The position numbers were made by a program, and so were the translations under genes. The notes under the pieces were generated by a model. The model saw only the letters and a program-made list of their open reading frames with translations, was not told the DNA's origin and searched no databases. From Owenia fusiformis (taxonomy: Eukaryota; Annelida; Polychaeta; Sabellida; Oweniidae), in contig CAIIXF020000004.1 of assembly GCA_903813345.2 (NCBI GenBank), positions 3,307,525-3,371,524 on the forward strand: DNA of 64,000 nt, read 5' to 3'. Shown here one piece after another: positions 37,342 through 48,900 of the stretch. Position 1 is the stretch's first letter; each line of letters starts with the position of its first letter.

Positions 37342-37480
37342 TTTTTCAATAGTACTTTTTGCCAGGTTTTTGTGCCTCTGTTTTGTGCTCCAAAGTTATT
37401 TGGGATAGAGGGGCAAAGTTGTGATAGTCGGAAGTTTATGCCAATAGAAATGAAATTCATAAAATATTGATAGTTACCTT
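37342..37480 (+). repeat. Dispersed repeat, copy 2 (first copy 24576-24755)
   Basis: Same order of blocks as the first copy: TTTTTCAATAGTACTTTTT, GGGGCAAAGTTGTGATAGTC, ATGAAATTCATAAAATATTG. Confidence 0.55.
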
Positions 37481-37767
37481 GTTATAATGTAGAAAATGCA
37501 AATTGATAACTATTGCTCTATTTGGTAGATACTCCTTCATTAACAAATTGAATTCCCTTTCCAACATGCTTTTAAATCGAGCTACTGTTGATTATCTTAT
37601 GGATTTTAAAAGTAAAATACAGTTCCGCCAAATATGAGCGAATCGCGTTCTCTCCAAATTTGAGAAAAACATTTTTTGAAAAACTACTCGATGAATAGTT
37701 TTGCATTTTGTTGTGCATGATCCATAATGCTTGTAAACTGTGATATAAGAATCATAATGACAAACAT

Positions 37768-38168
37768 CTCCCAATTTTACATATAGTTTTTCATTCTCCA
37801 ATACCCCTGATTTCTTAATTTCTCTAATTCGATTTATATTCCGTTGCTATGTGGTTGCTAGGAAAAATCTTGGACCGAACTTATATTGGAATAATAAAAA
37901 GTCGGCATTTATATATTATCTTACTAAATCACCAATTGTTATTTGTAGTACTTCTTGAAATAATGATAAACCTCTCCCAATTTTACATATAGTTTTTTAT
38001 TCTCCCATACCCCCGAATTTTCAATTTCTCTAATTCGATTTATTTTCCGTTGCTATGTGGTTGCTAGGGAAAATCATGGAGCAAAATTATATTGGAATAA
38101 TAAAAAGTCAGCATTTATCTATTACCTTACTTAATCACTATTTGTTATTTGTAGTACTTCTTAAAATA
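37768..38168 (+). repeat. Tandem duplication of about 200 bp
   Basis: 37768-37965 and 37976-38168 are close copies: CTCCCAATTTTACATATAGT, CTCTAATTCGATTTAT, CCGTTGCTATGTGGTTGCTA and TTGTTATTTGTAGTACTTCT in the same order. Confidence 0.65.
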
Positions 38169-38169
38169 T

Positions 38170-39235
38170 GAATGTTAAAGACAAAACAAGTTAAACTTGA
38201 AATTGTTGATTATTCCACACGCGTTCTATTGATTCCTATACGACTTCAGATACATGTACCTGCTAACTTTGAGGTCTAAATAACATCAATTTTAGAAAAG
38301 CTATTACCTTAATTTTATTTCATTATATATTTGAAAGATAATAGATAATTATTTTAGGAATATAGCATTTAGGCACCAACAATTATTTTGAAAGGAAACT
38401 AACAAATGTTAAAAATATACACCCCCTAAATCAAGTTGACCTCAAGTTTACCTTTGTTGAGGGGGGGGGGGTTATTTGGTCTTGTGATCGACTTTCCAAG
38501 GCGATTTTGTATCGATGAAAAACATTCGAACATTTAAAGCACGTTAGAAAGGTAATAACATAAATTATTACCACCTTGCAGGGCCAGTTCTAGGGGTTTT
38601 AGTGCTAGTTTAGAAGGCATTCATTTTACTATATCTACCTGAGCAATATGTGACGTCATAGTGGCGGTCAATACTGCCGGTCATAAGATTTTCTTATAAC
38701 TCATAACGTCATATTTGCGGGCATTTCTTGGGCCTTCGGCCCTCGGTCCAATATTTCACTATATTGCCCTTCGAAATGACGTTATTGTACTAATGCCGTT
38801 TTGCAAGCATAAAATAGGCGTTTTGATATAAACAATTTTTCATCTTTTTTGGCCTTGTTGAATGCACACCTTCCTACGCCCCTGATTAATACTCATGATA
38901 ACACCATAAGTGCCGAAATAGTAACTGAAATTTGCCCTTGATGCCCCCTTGAAACAACGTGTCTTGACTAATTTTATTCGATCATTTGATATTTTAGTGG
39001 TAGCCTTGAAACTTGTGCTATTAATAATATGATCGAACCTGTGTGTATTCAACCACCTACAAGTACAACTCAATTATGTGTTAGTATATTTGGAAAACCG
39101 TTTCGTATATATAATGAAATTGCAATTTGCTCTCTATGATCCTCTAAGAGAACAAAAACCTTTACATACATATTCGTACATGTACCCAGGTAAAAGTATT
39201 TGTGCTGCTTGAAACCGGGTAGTGCAAATTTAGTT
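38170..39235. other. Gene-free stretch before the satellite
   Basis: A G run at 38461, and a single element end CTACGCCCCTGAT at 38874 of the family seen at 18.8 kb. No gene recognised. Confidence 0.4.
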
Positions 39236-39239
39236 CCAT

Positions 39240-42200
39240 GTGGTATTTACCTCCATCATGTTTCGAGGGAGGCAATCATTGTATTTCACCTGTCTATACT
39301 GTTTAGAGGGAGGTAATCATTGTGTTATACCCTATATATCATGTTTATTGGGATGCGGTCGTTGTATTCACCTGTCTATAATAATAAGAGGGAGGCAGTC
39401 ATTGTGTCATACTCTGTATATCATGTTTATTGGAATGCGGTCATTGTATTTCACCTGTCTATAATGTTAAGAGGGAGGCAGTCATTGTATCATACCCTGT
39501 ATACCATGTTTATTGGAATGCAGTCATTGTATTTAACCTGTCTATAATGTTAAGAGGGAGGCAGTCATTGTGTTATACCCTGTATACCATGTTTATTGGA
39601 ATGCGGTCATTGTATTTCACCTGTCTATAATGTTAAGAGGGAGGCAGTCATTGTGTTATACTCTGTATACCATGTTTATTGGGATGCGGTCATTGTATTC
39701 ACCTGTCTATAATAATAAGAGGGAGGCAGTCATTGTGTTATACCCTGTATACCATGTTTATTGGGATGCGGTCATTCTATTTCACCTGTCTATAATGTTA
39801 AGAGGGAGGCAGTCATTGTGTTATACTCTGTATATCATGTTTATTGGGTACGGTCATTCTATTTCACCTGTCTATAATGTTAAGAGGGAGGCAGTCATTG
39901 TGTTATACTCTGTATACCATGTTTATTGGGATGCAGTCATTGTATTCCCCTGTCTATAATGTTAAGAGCGAGGCAGTCATTGTGTTATAACCTGTATACC
40001 ATGTTTATTGGGATGCGGTCATTGTATTTCACCTGTCTATAATGTTAAGAGCGAGGCAGTCATTGTGTTATACCCTATATATCATGTTTATTGGGATGCA
40101 GTCATTGTATTCACCTGTCTATAATGTTAAGAGGGAGGCAGTCATTGCGTTATACCCTGTATACCATGTTTATTGGGATGCGGTCATTGTATTTTACCTG
40201 TCTATAATGTTAAGAGGGAGGCAGTCATTGTGTTATACCCTGTATACCATGTTTATTGGAATGCGGTCATTGTATTTCACCTGTCTATAATGTTAAGAGG
40301 GAGGCAGTCATTGTGTTATACCCTATTTACCATGTTTATTGGGATGCGGCCATTGTATTTTACCTGTCTATAATGTAAAGAGGGAGGCAGTCATTGTGTT
40401 ATACTCTGTATACCATGTTTATTGGGATGCAGTCATTGTATTTCACCTGTCTATAATGTTAAGAGGGAGGCAGTCATTGTGTTATACCCTATATATCATG
40501 TTTATTGGGATGCAGTCATTGTATTCACCTATCTATAATGTTAATAGGGAGGCAGTCATTGTGTCATACCCTGTATACCATGTTTATTGGAATGCGGTCA
40601 TTGTATTTCACCTGTCTATAATGTTAAGAGCGAGGCAGTCATTATGCTATACCCTATATACCAGGTTTATTGGGATGCAGTCATTGTATTTCACCTGTCT
40701 ATAATGTTAAGAGGGAGGCAGTCATTGTGTCATACCCTGTATACCATGTTTATTGGAATGCGATCATTGTATTTCACCTGTCTATAATGTTAAGAGGGAG
40801 GCAGTCATTGTGTCATACCCTGTATACCATGTTTATTGGGATGCAGTCATTGTATTTCAACTGTCTATAATGTTAAGAGGGAGGCAGTCATTGTGTTATA
40901 CCCTATATATCATGTTTATTGGGATGCAGTCATTGTATTCACCTGTCTATAATGTTAAGAGGGAGGCAATCATTGTGTTATACCCTATATATCATGTTTA
41001 TTGGGAGGCAGTCATTGTATTTCACCTGTCTATAATGTTAAGAGGGAGGCAGTCATTGTGTTATACCCTATATATCATGTTTATTGGGATGCAGTCATTG
41101 TATTTCACCTGTCTATAATGTTAAGAGGGAGGCAGTCATTGTGTTATACCCTATATATCATGTTTATTGGGATGCAGTCATTGTATTTCACCTGTCTATA
41201 ATGTTAAGAGGGAGGCAGTCATTGTTTTATACCCTATATCATGTTTATTGGGATGCAGTCATTGTATTTTACCTGTCTATAATGTTAAGAGGGAGGCAGT
41301 CATTGTGTTATACTCTGTATACCATGTTTATTGGGATGCGGTCATTCTATTTCACCTGTCTATAATGTTAAGAGGGAGGCAGTCATTGTGTCATACTCTG
41401 TATATCATGTTTATTGGGATGCGGTCATTCTATTTCACCTGTCTACCCTGTATACCATGTTTATTGGAATGCGGTCATTGTATTTCACCTGTCTATAATG
41501 TTAAGAGGGAGGCAGTCATTGTGTTATACCCTATATATCATGTTTATTGGGATGCAGTCATTGTATTTCACCTGTCTATAATGTTAAGAGGGAGGCAGTC
41601 ATTGTGTTATACCCTATATATCATGTTTATTGGGATGCAGTCATTGTATTTTACCTGTCTATAATGTTAAGAGGGAGGCAGTCATTGTGTTATACTCTGT
41701 TTACCATGTTTATTGGGATGCGGTCATTCTATTTCACCTGTCTATAATGTTAAGAGGGAGGCAGTCATTGTGTCATACTCTGTATATCATGTTTATTGGG
41801 ATGCAGTCATTGTATTTTACCTGTCTATAATGTTAAGAGGGAGGCAGTCATTGTGTTATACTCTGTATACCATGTTTATTGGGATGCAGTCATTGTATTT
41901 CACCTGTCTATAATGTTAAGAGGGAGGCAGTCATTGTGTTATACCCTATATATCATGTTTATTGGGATGCGGTCATTCTATTTCACCTGTCTATAATGTT
42001 AAGAGGGAGGCAGTCATTGTGTTATACTCTGTATGCCATGTTTATTGGGATGCGGTCATTCTATTTCACCTGTCTATAATGTTAAGAGGGAGGCAGTCAT
42101 TGTGTCATACTCTGTATATCATGTTTATTGGGATGCGGTCATTCTATTTCACCTGTCTATAATGTTAAGAGCGAGGCAGTCATTGTGTTATACCCTGTAT

Positions 42201-43578
42201 ACCATGTTTATTGGAATGCAGTCATTGTATTTCACCTGTCTATAATGTTAAGAGGGAGGCAGTCATTGTGTTATACTCTGTATACCATGTTTATTAGGAT
42301 GCGGTCATTCTATTTCACCTGTCTATAATGTTAAGAGGGAGGCAGTCATTGTGTCATACCCTGTATACCATGTTTATTGGAATGCGGTCATTGTATTTCA
42401 CCTGTCTATAATGTTAAGAGGGAGGCAGTCATTGTGTTATACCCTATTTACCATGTTTATTGGGATGCGGTCATTGTATTTTACCTGTCTATAATGTTAA
42501 GAGGGAGGCAGTCATTGTGTCATACTCTGTATATCATGTTTATTGGGATGCGGTCATTCTATTTCACCTGTCTATAATGTTAAGAGGGAGACAGTCATTG
42601 TGTCATACCCTGTATACCATGTTTATTGGAATGCAGTCATTGTATTTCACCTGTCTATAATGTTAAGAGCGAGGCAGTCATTGTGTTATATTCTGTATAC
42701 CATGTTTATTGGAATGCGGTCATTGTATTTCACCTGTCTATAATGTTAAGAGCGAGGCAGTCATTATGCTATACCCTATATACCAGGTTTATTGGGATGG
42801 AGTCATTGTATTTCACCTGTCTATAATGTTAAGAGGGAGGCAGTCATTGTGTCATACCCTGTATACCATGTTTATTGGAATGCGGTCATTGTATTTCACC
42901 TGTCTATAATGTTAAGAGCGAGGCAGTCATTGTGTTATACCCTATATATCATGTTTATTGGGATGCAGTCATTGTATTTTACCTGTCTATAATGTTAAGA
43001 GAGAGGCAGTCATTGTGTTATACTCTGTTTACCATGTTTATTGTGATGCGGTCATTCTATTTCACCTGTCTATAATGTTAAGAGGGAGGCAGTCATTGTG
43101 TCATACTCTGTATATCATGTTTATTGGGATGCGGTCATTCTATTTCACCTGTCTATAATGTTAAGAGGGAGGCAGTCATTGTGTTATACTCTGTATACCA
43201 TGTTTATTGGAATGCGGTCATTGTATTTCACCTGTCTTTAATGTTAAGAGGGAGGCAGTCATTGTGTTATACTCTGTATATCATGTTTATTGGGATGCGG
43301 TCATTCTATTTCACCTGTCTATAATGTTAAGAGGGAGGCAGTCATTGTGTTATACTCTGTATACCATGTTTATTGGAATGCGGTCATTGTATTTCACCTG
43401 TCTATAATGTTAAGAGGGAGGCAGTCATTGTATTATACTCTGTATACCATGTTTATTGGGATGCGGTCATTCTATTTCACCTGTCTATAATGTTAAGAGG
43501 GAGGCAGTCATTGTGTCTAACCCCGTATATCATGTTATTGGGATACAGTCATTGTATTTCACCTGTCTATAGATACTG
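39240..43578 (+). repeat. Satellite of about 52 copies of an 83-bp unit
   Basis: The unit reads GGAGGCAGTCATTGTGTTAT, ACCCTGTATACCATGTTTATTG, GGATGCGGTCATTGTATTTC, ACCTGTCTATAATGTTAAGA. The two halves align with each other (GGAGGCAGTCATTGT with GGATGCGGTCATTGT; CCATGTTTATTG with ATAATGTTAAGA), so the 83-mer is an old dimer of a 41/42-mer. Variants alternate at fixed places (GCAGTC/GCGGTC, ATTGTATTT/ATTCTATTT, CCTGTATACC/CCTATATATC), hinting at longer higher-order units. One copy near 41440 lacks 33 bases and one near 41229 lacks 2. The 83-bp length shifts the frame each time, so the many 66-residue ORFs are artefacts. Confidence 0.95.
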
Positions 43579-43660
43579 TTTAGAGAGAGACAGTCAATTT
43601 TATAAAGAGAACCGATTATTTAAAATTGCCTTATATAATGTTGTTCTGGTTTTAAACTCC

Positions 43661-43950
43661 TTCCACCCCTGCTTTTTAATTTTTGTTGCATCAATATGTT
43701 GCGTTTTGACACGTTAACCCCTTTAAAGGAATAAGTGATTCTTTTTGGGGTTTTATAGATATCTATTATGGGTGACCAAAATTAACTGAAAGCAATGGAT
43801 CGCAATAGTTTTCCCTATGGGAAAATAACATGGGAAATATTGTTTTTCACTTTATCTAAAGGGAATCACGTATGACTTTAAAGGGGTTAACTGTGTGTCA
43901 AAACACAACGTATTAATGCAAGACAAATGAAAAAGCAGAGGTGGAATGGG
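43661..43950. mobile_element. 290-bp MITE with about 85-bp inverted ends
   Basis: The left arm has CCACCCCTGCTTTTTAATTT, GTTGCGTTTTGACACG, TTAACCCCTTTAAAGG and GTGATTC. The right arm is its inverse (GAATCACGTATGACTTTAAA to GCAGAGGTGGAATGG). It directly follows the satellite. Confidence 0.65.
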
Positions 43951-43959
43951 TTGAATATC

Positions 43960-45905
43960 AGGAAAACATTTCATAAAAAACATGTTGGTGGGTTGTTTCT
44001 TCCCTGTCTCAAAGTCGAAATTATTTTATCATCTCTAGGAGAAAAGACCTGTTTTATAGTGTAATTTTATATGACATCGGTGACACTGTACATAACTGTA
44101 TGAAATATGTATACTATATGTAAAGCCTATGATGCTTGTTTATTATAGCCATCCGCATACTATGCCTGAGGTAAGACATGATTATGATTTATATATTTAT
44201 TCTCATGTATTAAAACTAGTTAAACTAGTCTGCAATCTATATGAACTGATATAATAAAATGACATCACAATACACTTTGAGTGCTTTCTTTGAAGAGTAA
44301 TTTGTTTTCCTCGTTATAACCGATGTGATGGACGTTGTATTCATTTCTAAAACAAACAGTTATGTAAAGCTATAAGCGTTCCGCCATGTTATATTCCACA
44401 AAACGCTTCTTATATGCGAAACCTAGTATCCCGGATCATAACTGTACAGATTCACATGTATACATCCCATAAAAAACACCCTATCTTCAAACAAATTTCA
44501 TTTTTATTCGTTTTCCGCACCAATATGATACTGTGATGTACACTAGAATAAAGAATATATACCACACAAAACTAAAATAGGTCAATAGAAGTTCCGTAAA
44601 TAAAATTATATTGAGGTCGATATACAATGAAAAATATTAGTGTAACTTTCAGCAGCCTACATTAAGTAACTACAAAAGACATTATGTTTAATAGCCGGGG
44701 CACTATTATCAGTTAAGCGGAGGCTATCTGTATTAGAAACAAGACGGTATGTACACTTTTGATTCAGCTTATAGTAATAGGTCAAATTATCGCATTTATT
44801 ACTCAGAAACTTTTAGTAAATAAAAAGGTTTAAATGAAAGTTTATTTTAACCACTTAATTGCTGTAAATGAAGCTGACTCAGAAGATTTACTTAGTTATA
44901 CGCTACACAATGACCTTATATCAGGTCATTAATTTATGTTAATATTGTATCTCGCGGTTAAGTTATACATATATTAGAGATGCATTGATATCTATTACAA
45001 CGCATCGTGTCTATCCGTTTCACAGCAACATGACCTGATATTATAGCAAATTTGATTTGTTAAATCACAGTTAAATCACAGTTAAATCACAAACTGGATA
45101 ATGTAATTTTAAAATACTTATGAATGATTGATAATCAAAGACAAACTGTCTCAGAAAAACTCAATAAACAGAGTGACCCAAAACACAGATTAGCAATATT
45201 TTTTTAATTCTCTTTTGTATATAATCAAGCGTATTTTCAGGTAAATGTTCTAGAATATGTGGATTGTATTGTTAAATTTTAGTTATTATATGAATTCTAG
45301 ACTAGTGAACATTGTTTTATGCATCTAAAAAATACCAATTTCCTTCGAACTCAACCTCATACAAAATTACACGTTTCTTCTTCTTCTCTCTTGTTTCTTC
45401 TTCTTGTTTATTAAATGTTTAATGTTAAAGCATCAGCTATCTATTTGAATATTTATATAAAAAGGCTATATACATCCAAGAGGATGTCAAGCCGAGATGT
45501 GTAAAGAATATATAAATGTAAAGTATAGATGAATAAAAAAAATAAAATAAATAAAGATATTAGTTATAATGTTATCAGAGTGATCCCTGGATATCAGAAT
45601 ATCAATTGCATATATACGAGATTTTAATAAGCGATTAAATATATATTATACCATCAAACTGACTTTGGTTCGAACATAAAATGTAAATCTTCAAAAATAC
45701 AAGTTTTTCTATGTTTTTGTATCGGCTAGAGGCTATTTTTCGAGTCAATTATTGTTTACAATGAGTTTTTTATACTTCATGTTTAAAGGTCATTATTTTC
45801 TTTTAAAAAATAGTTAAAATGATTAAAAACCATAATTGCTTGCATTGACGTCATTCCTAATTATGTGTATTATACAGCATATACTATTTGGTGAATTTCA
45901 GAGTC
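43960..45905. other. Gene-free stretch upstream of the chitin-binding gene
   Basis: AT-rich, with a triple TTAAATCACAG repeat at 45060-45095. The first coding exon is preceded by gaatttcag at 45893-45901, which looks like an acceptor, so a 5' UTR intron and a promoter further upstream are possible. No TATA box was chosen. Confidence 0.35.
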
Positions 45906-45909
45906 AGCC

Positions 45910-48900
45910 ATGATTTTGTTAACATTGCTCATTTCTGTGGTATTTGCGAGTGGTCCACCCGTTGAAACAGATCCACGTAAGTTTCAGAGCATGTTTTAGG
46001 GATTTTGTCACCAGGCTTAAATCCCTTTCAGTATGAAAACCGGAAATCTCCATTCCATAGCATCTTCAAGACTGTAAATGTTTGCACCTTAAAGCCATAT
46101 AGGAATTTTTAAAATATTAATTGAAGTTACAAAGGTTTAACTAGGCTGCATTGTATTAGACCTAGACCTTCACTTGGCTACAATATTAACATAAGACAAA
46201 TATACTCCCTCCTCAAATTTTATTTAGATTCCTCATTTATAAGTCATGTGATCTATATTCAGAATGAGGCTTTGATCTCTCAAAGAAAAACATTGGAAAT
46301 TCTTTCACAATTTTTGGTAATGTCATCCAGGTGACAATCTTTTAGAGGAATTCAAAGCATATTTAACTAATGATCAACTAAACGAGAAATATTTGATAAT
46401 CCAATGAAGTATGAGTTGAAGTTATCCTATTGGCTAGTATCAAGGTAAAGTGTGATCTTGAGATGATATCTCCCTGATCTTGAAAAATCTGCAACCTATA
46501 TTTCTCCTATATGGCTTTGATTTATTCCTCACCTCCGATTACCAGTCTTTAAGAATGAGATTAAATCTTCTCGGATTTTTATAGCCTAACTACAAACCAT
46601 TGTGGCCCCTTACACAAAACCACAAGGCCTTGTTGTAAGCACTTGTAAGGCATAGGTGCCGCCATCTTTGATCACAGAGTGCAAAAAGTTTGTTGTTTTT
46701 AGCAGTTGCTGCATGTATTTCAACAAATGCAATAACGTCTTCAGTCAATCTAGTCAATAAGCCTCTGACTACCCGGGATACTATATATATAGTCCAATTA
46801 ACAGTTTTGTATACTTTGATGCTGATATGATCTGAATGACCCTAGAAGTAACTACTTAAAAAATATAAGGAGGGGGGGGGGGTCAAGAGACAAAAAGCAA
46901 GACTAAAATCTAAGTCAATGCATTAGAAATGATCATTTTTGTTACAATGTGCAACATTTTTTATCAACAAACCAGCAATGTGTTGCAAAAGGAATGCCTC
47001 TGTCCCAAATGAATTTGTGATTAATTTTTTTCTTTAGTTGGTTTAATTTAAGATAGAAAAATTGCTATAACCATATTATATGTATACTCTTTGTAGAGGA
47101 ATGCATCGATGGTAATGGATATATATCGGGGAATTCATTTGAAGGTGGAGACTGTTGCTCTTTTGTTGTATGCAATGCAGCGAGACTTAACAGAACTGGT
47201 TTCCTTGGTGAGTATTGTTTAACAGAACTGGTTTCCTTGGTGAGTATCTTTTGGACAATGGAATACTGCTACACTGAACAATCTTTTTTCGGCTACTTTA
47301 TGTTGTATCTTCCGACTTATGTGATAATACACCATTTAACAAGACTGGTTTGCTTGGTGAGTATTGTATCTTTCGGCCTATGTGATAATACACCACTTAA
47401 CAAGACTGGTTTGCTTAGTGAGTATCGTGTCAATCTGCCTATGTGATAATACACCATTTAACAAGACTGGTTTGCTTGGTGAGTATTGTATCGATCGGTC
47501 TATGTGATAATACACCACTTAACAAGGCTGGTTTGATTGGTGAGTATTGTATATTTCGGCCTATGTGATAATACACCACTTAACAAGACTGGTTTGCTTG
47601 GTGAGTATTGTATCGATCGGCCTATATGATAATACACAATTTAAAAAGACTGGTTTGCTTGGTGAGTATCGTATAGATCGGCCTATGTGATAATACACTT
47701 CTATCTCTACAATTTAGGAAAATGCATGGGTGGTACTGCATGGAACAATGTGCTGAAGTCATGTGATCAGCCAATGTACGTACCTGATTGTAACCCAAGT
47801 GTAGACTGCGATGGTAAGACTTAATTATGTTTTGTACGAATTGTATTAGTATATATTGAGGTTATACTTACTAGGGAGATATTATATATTCGTTTATCCA
47901 GAGGGATGATATGATATCATCTCGAGGGACCGACGAGAAATACTATATTACATTAAATTATTATAATCATATAAATAGTTTCCGATGTATATTTTAAATA
48001 TACATAGCTGCTACAAAATACCACATTCCCTTACAAAGGACATACAAAATATGCATAAGCGCTGCCTACTTCTATTGAATTGACATTGTTATTATATTTT
48101 ATAGTGCCATCAAGGACAACTGGATTGTGTCCATCCCCTCAGCCAACAGGTATGTTTCTTTAAACATTCATGACACCTCACAACCGCACTTGAACGGACA
48201 TCTACATACTAAATTATGAACATAAGTTTAGTACGCCCCACTCCTCCAAAATATTATACAAATATTGAATTCTGTGGAGTTGAATATCTGTATCTATATT
48301 TTTGAAGGTGTATTCACCGCAGCCCTCACACGTTTTCTATGCAGGGAGACATGGAATACCTCTATATATTTTTAGTCACATGGTATCTAATTGACCAATG
48401 AGAGAACGAGTATCATGACATGGAAATAATAAGAATATTTATTTTATAAATCAATTTTAATGTAAGAGATATATGAAATATCCCCGTGTAAAATAGTACT
48501 CTGGGCGGAAGTTCGCTGGGGGTCTTTAAAAAATTGAATTTTTAAAAATTGAATTCAATTTCATTTCTTCTACTTTGTGACTAATATGATAAACAGACAA
48601 ATTTGCTGAAAAATATAATCACCTGACTCACGTACTGTTACAACACGTGGTTGTAAATTGATTGTTTCAGCAACAACGTGTTGCGTTGGACAGAATGTTA
48701 ACAGAGGTGAACCTGGTTTTCTCCCAATATTCACTAGTGGTGATGCCGAGAATGAGTACTCAGTAAGTCTTCTCTGCAGAGGATCATTTAAAGTTTAATC
48801 CCACGATGGAGGTCTCTAGTAACTATAAGGATGAGTGTGAACAATAAATTACGTGTCAAAGGCACTTTGAGGAGATCGAAGAAATCTGTTGAGAGAATTT

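Noticed and set aside
39240-43578. CRISPR-like look of a regular repeat
   Set aside because: Units are contiguous with no unique spacers, in a eukaryotic, intron-bearing genome.
39240-43717. Many overlapping ORFs of 66-165 residues with near-identical sequence
   Set aside because: They arise from the 83-bp satellite, which changes frame in each unit. There is no start context, splice structure or domain.
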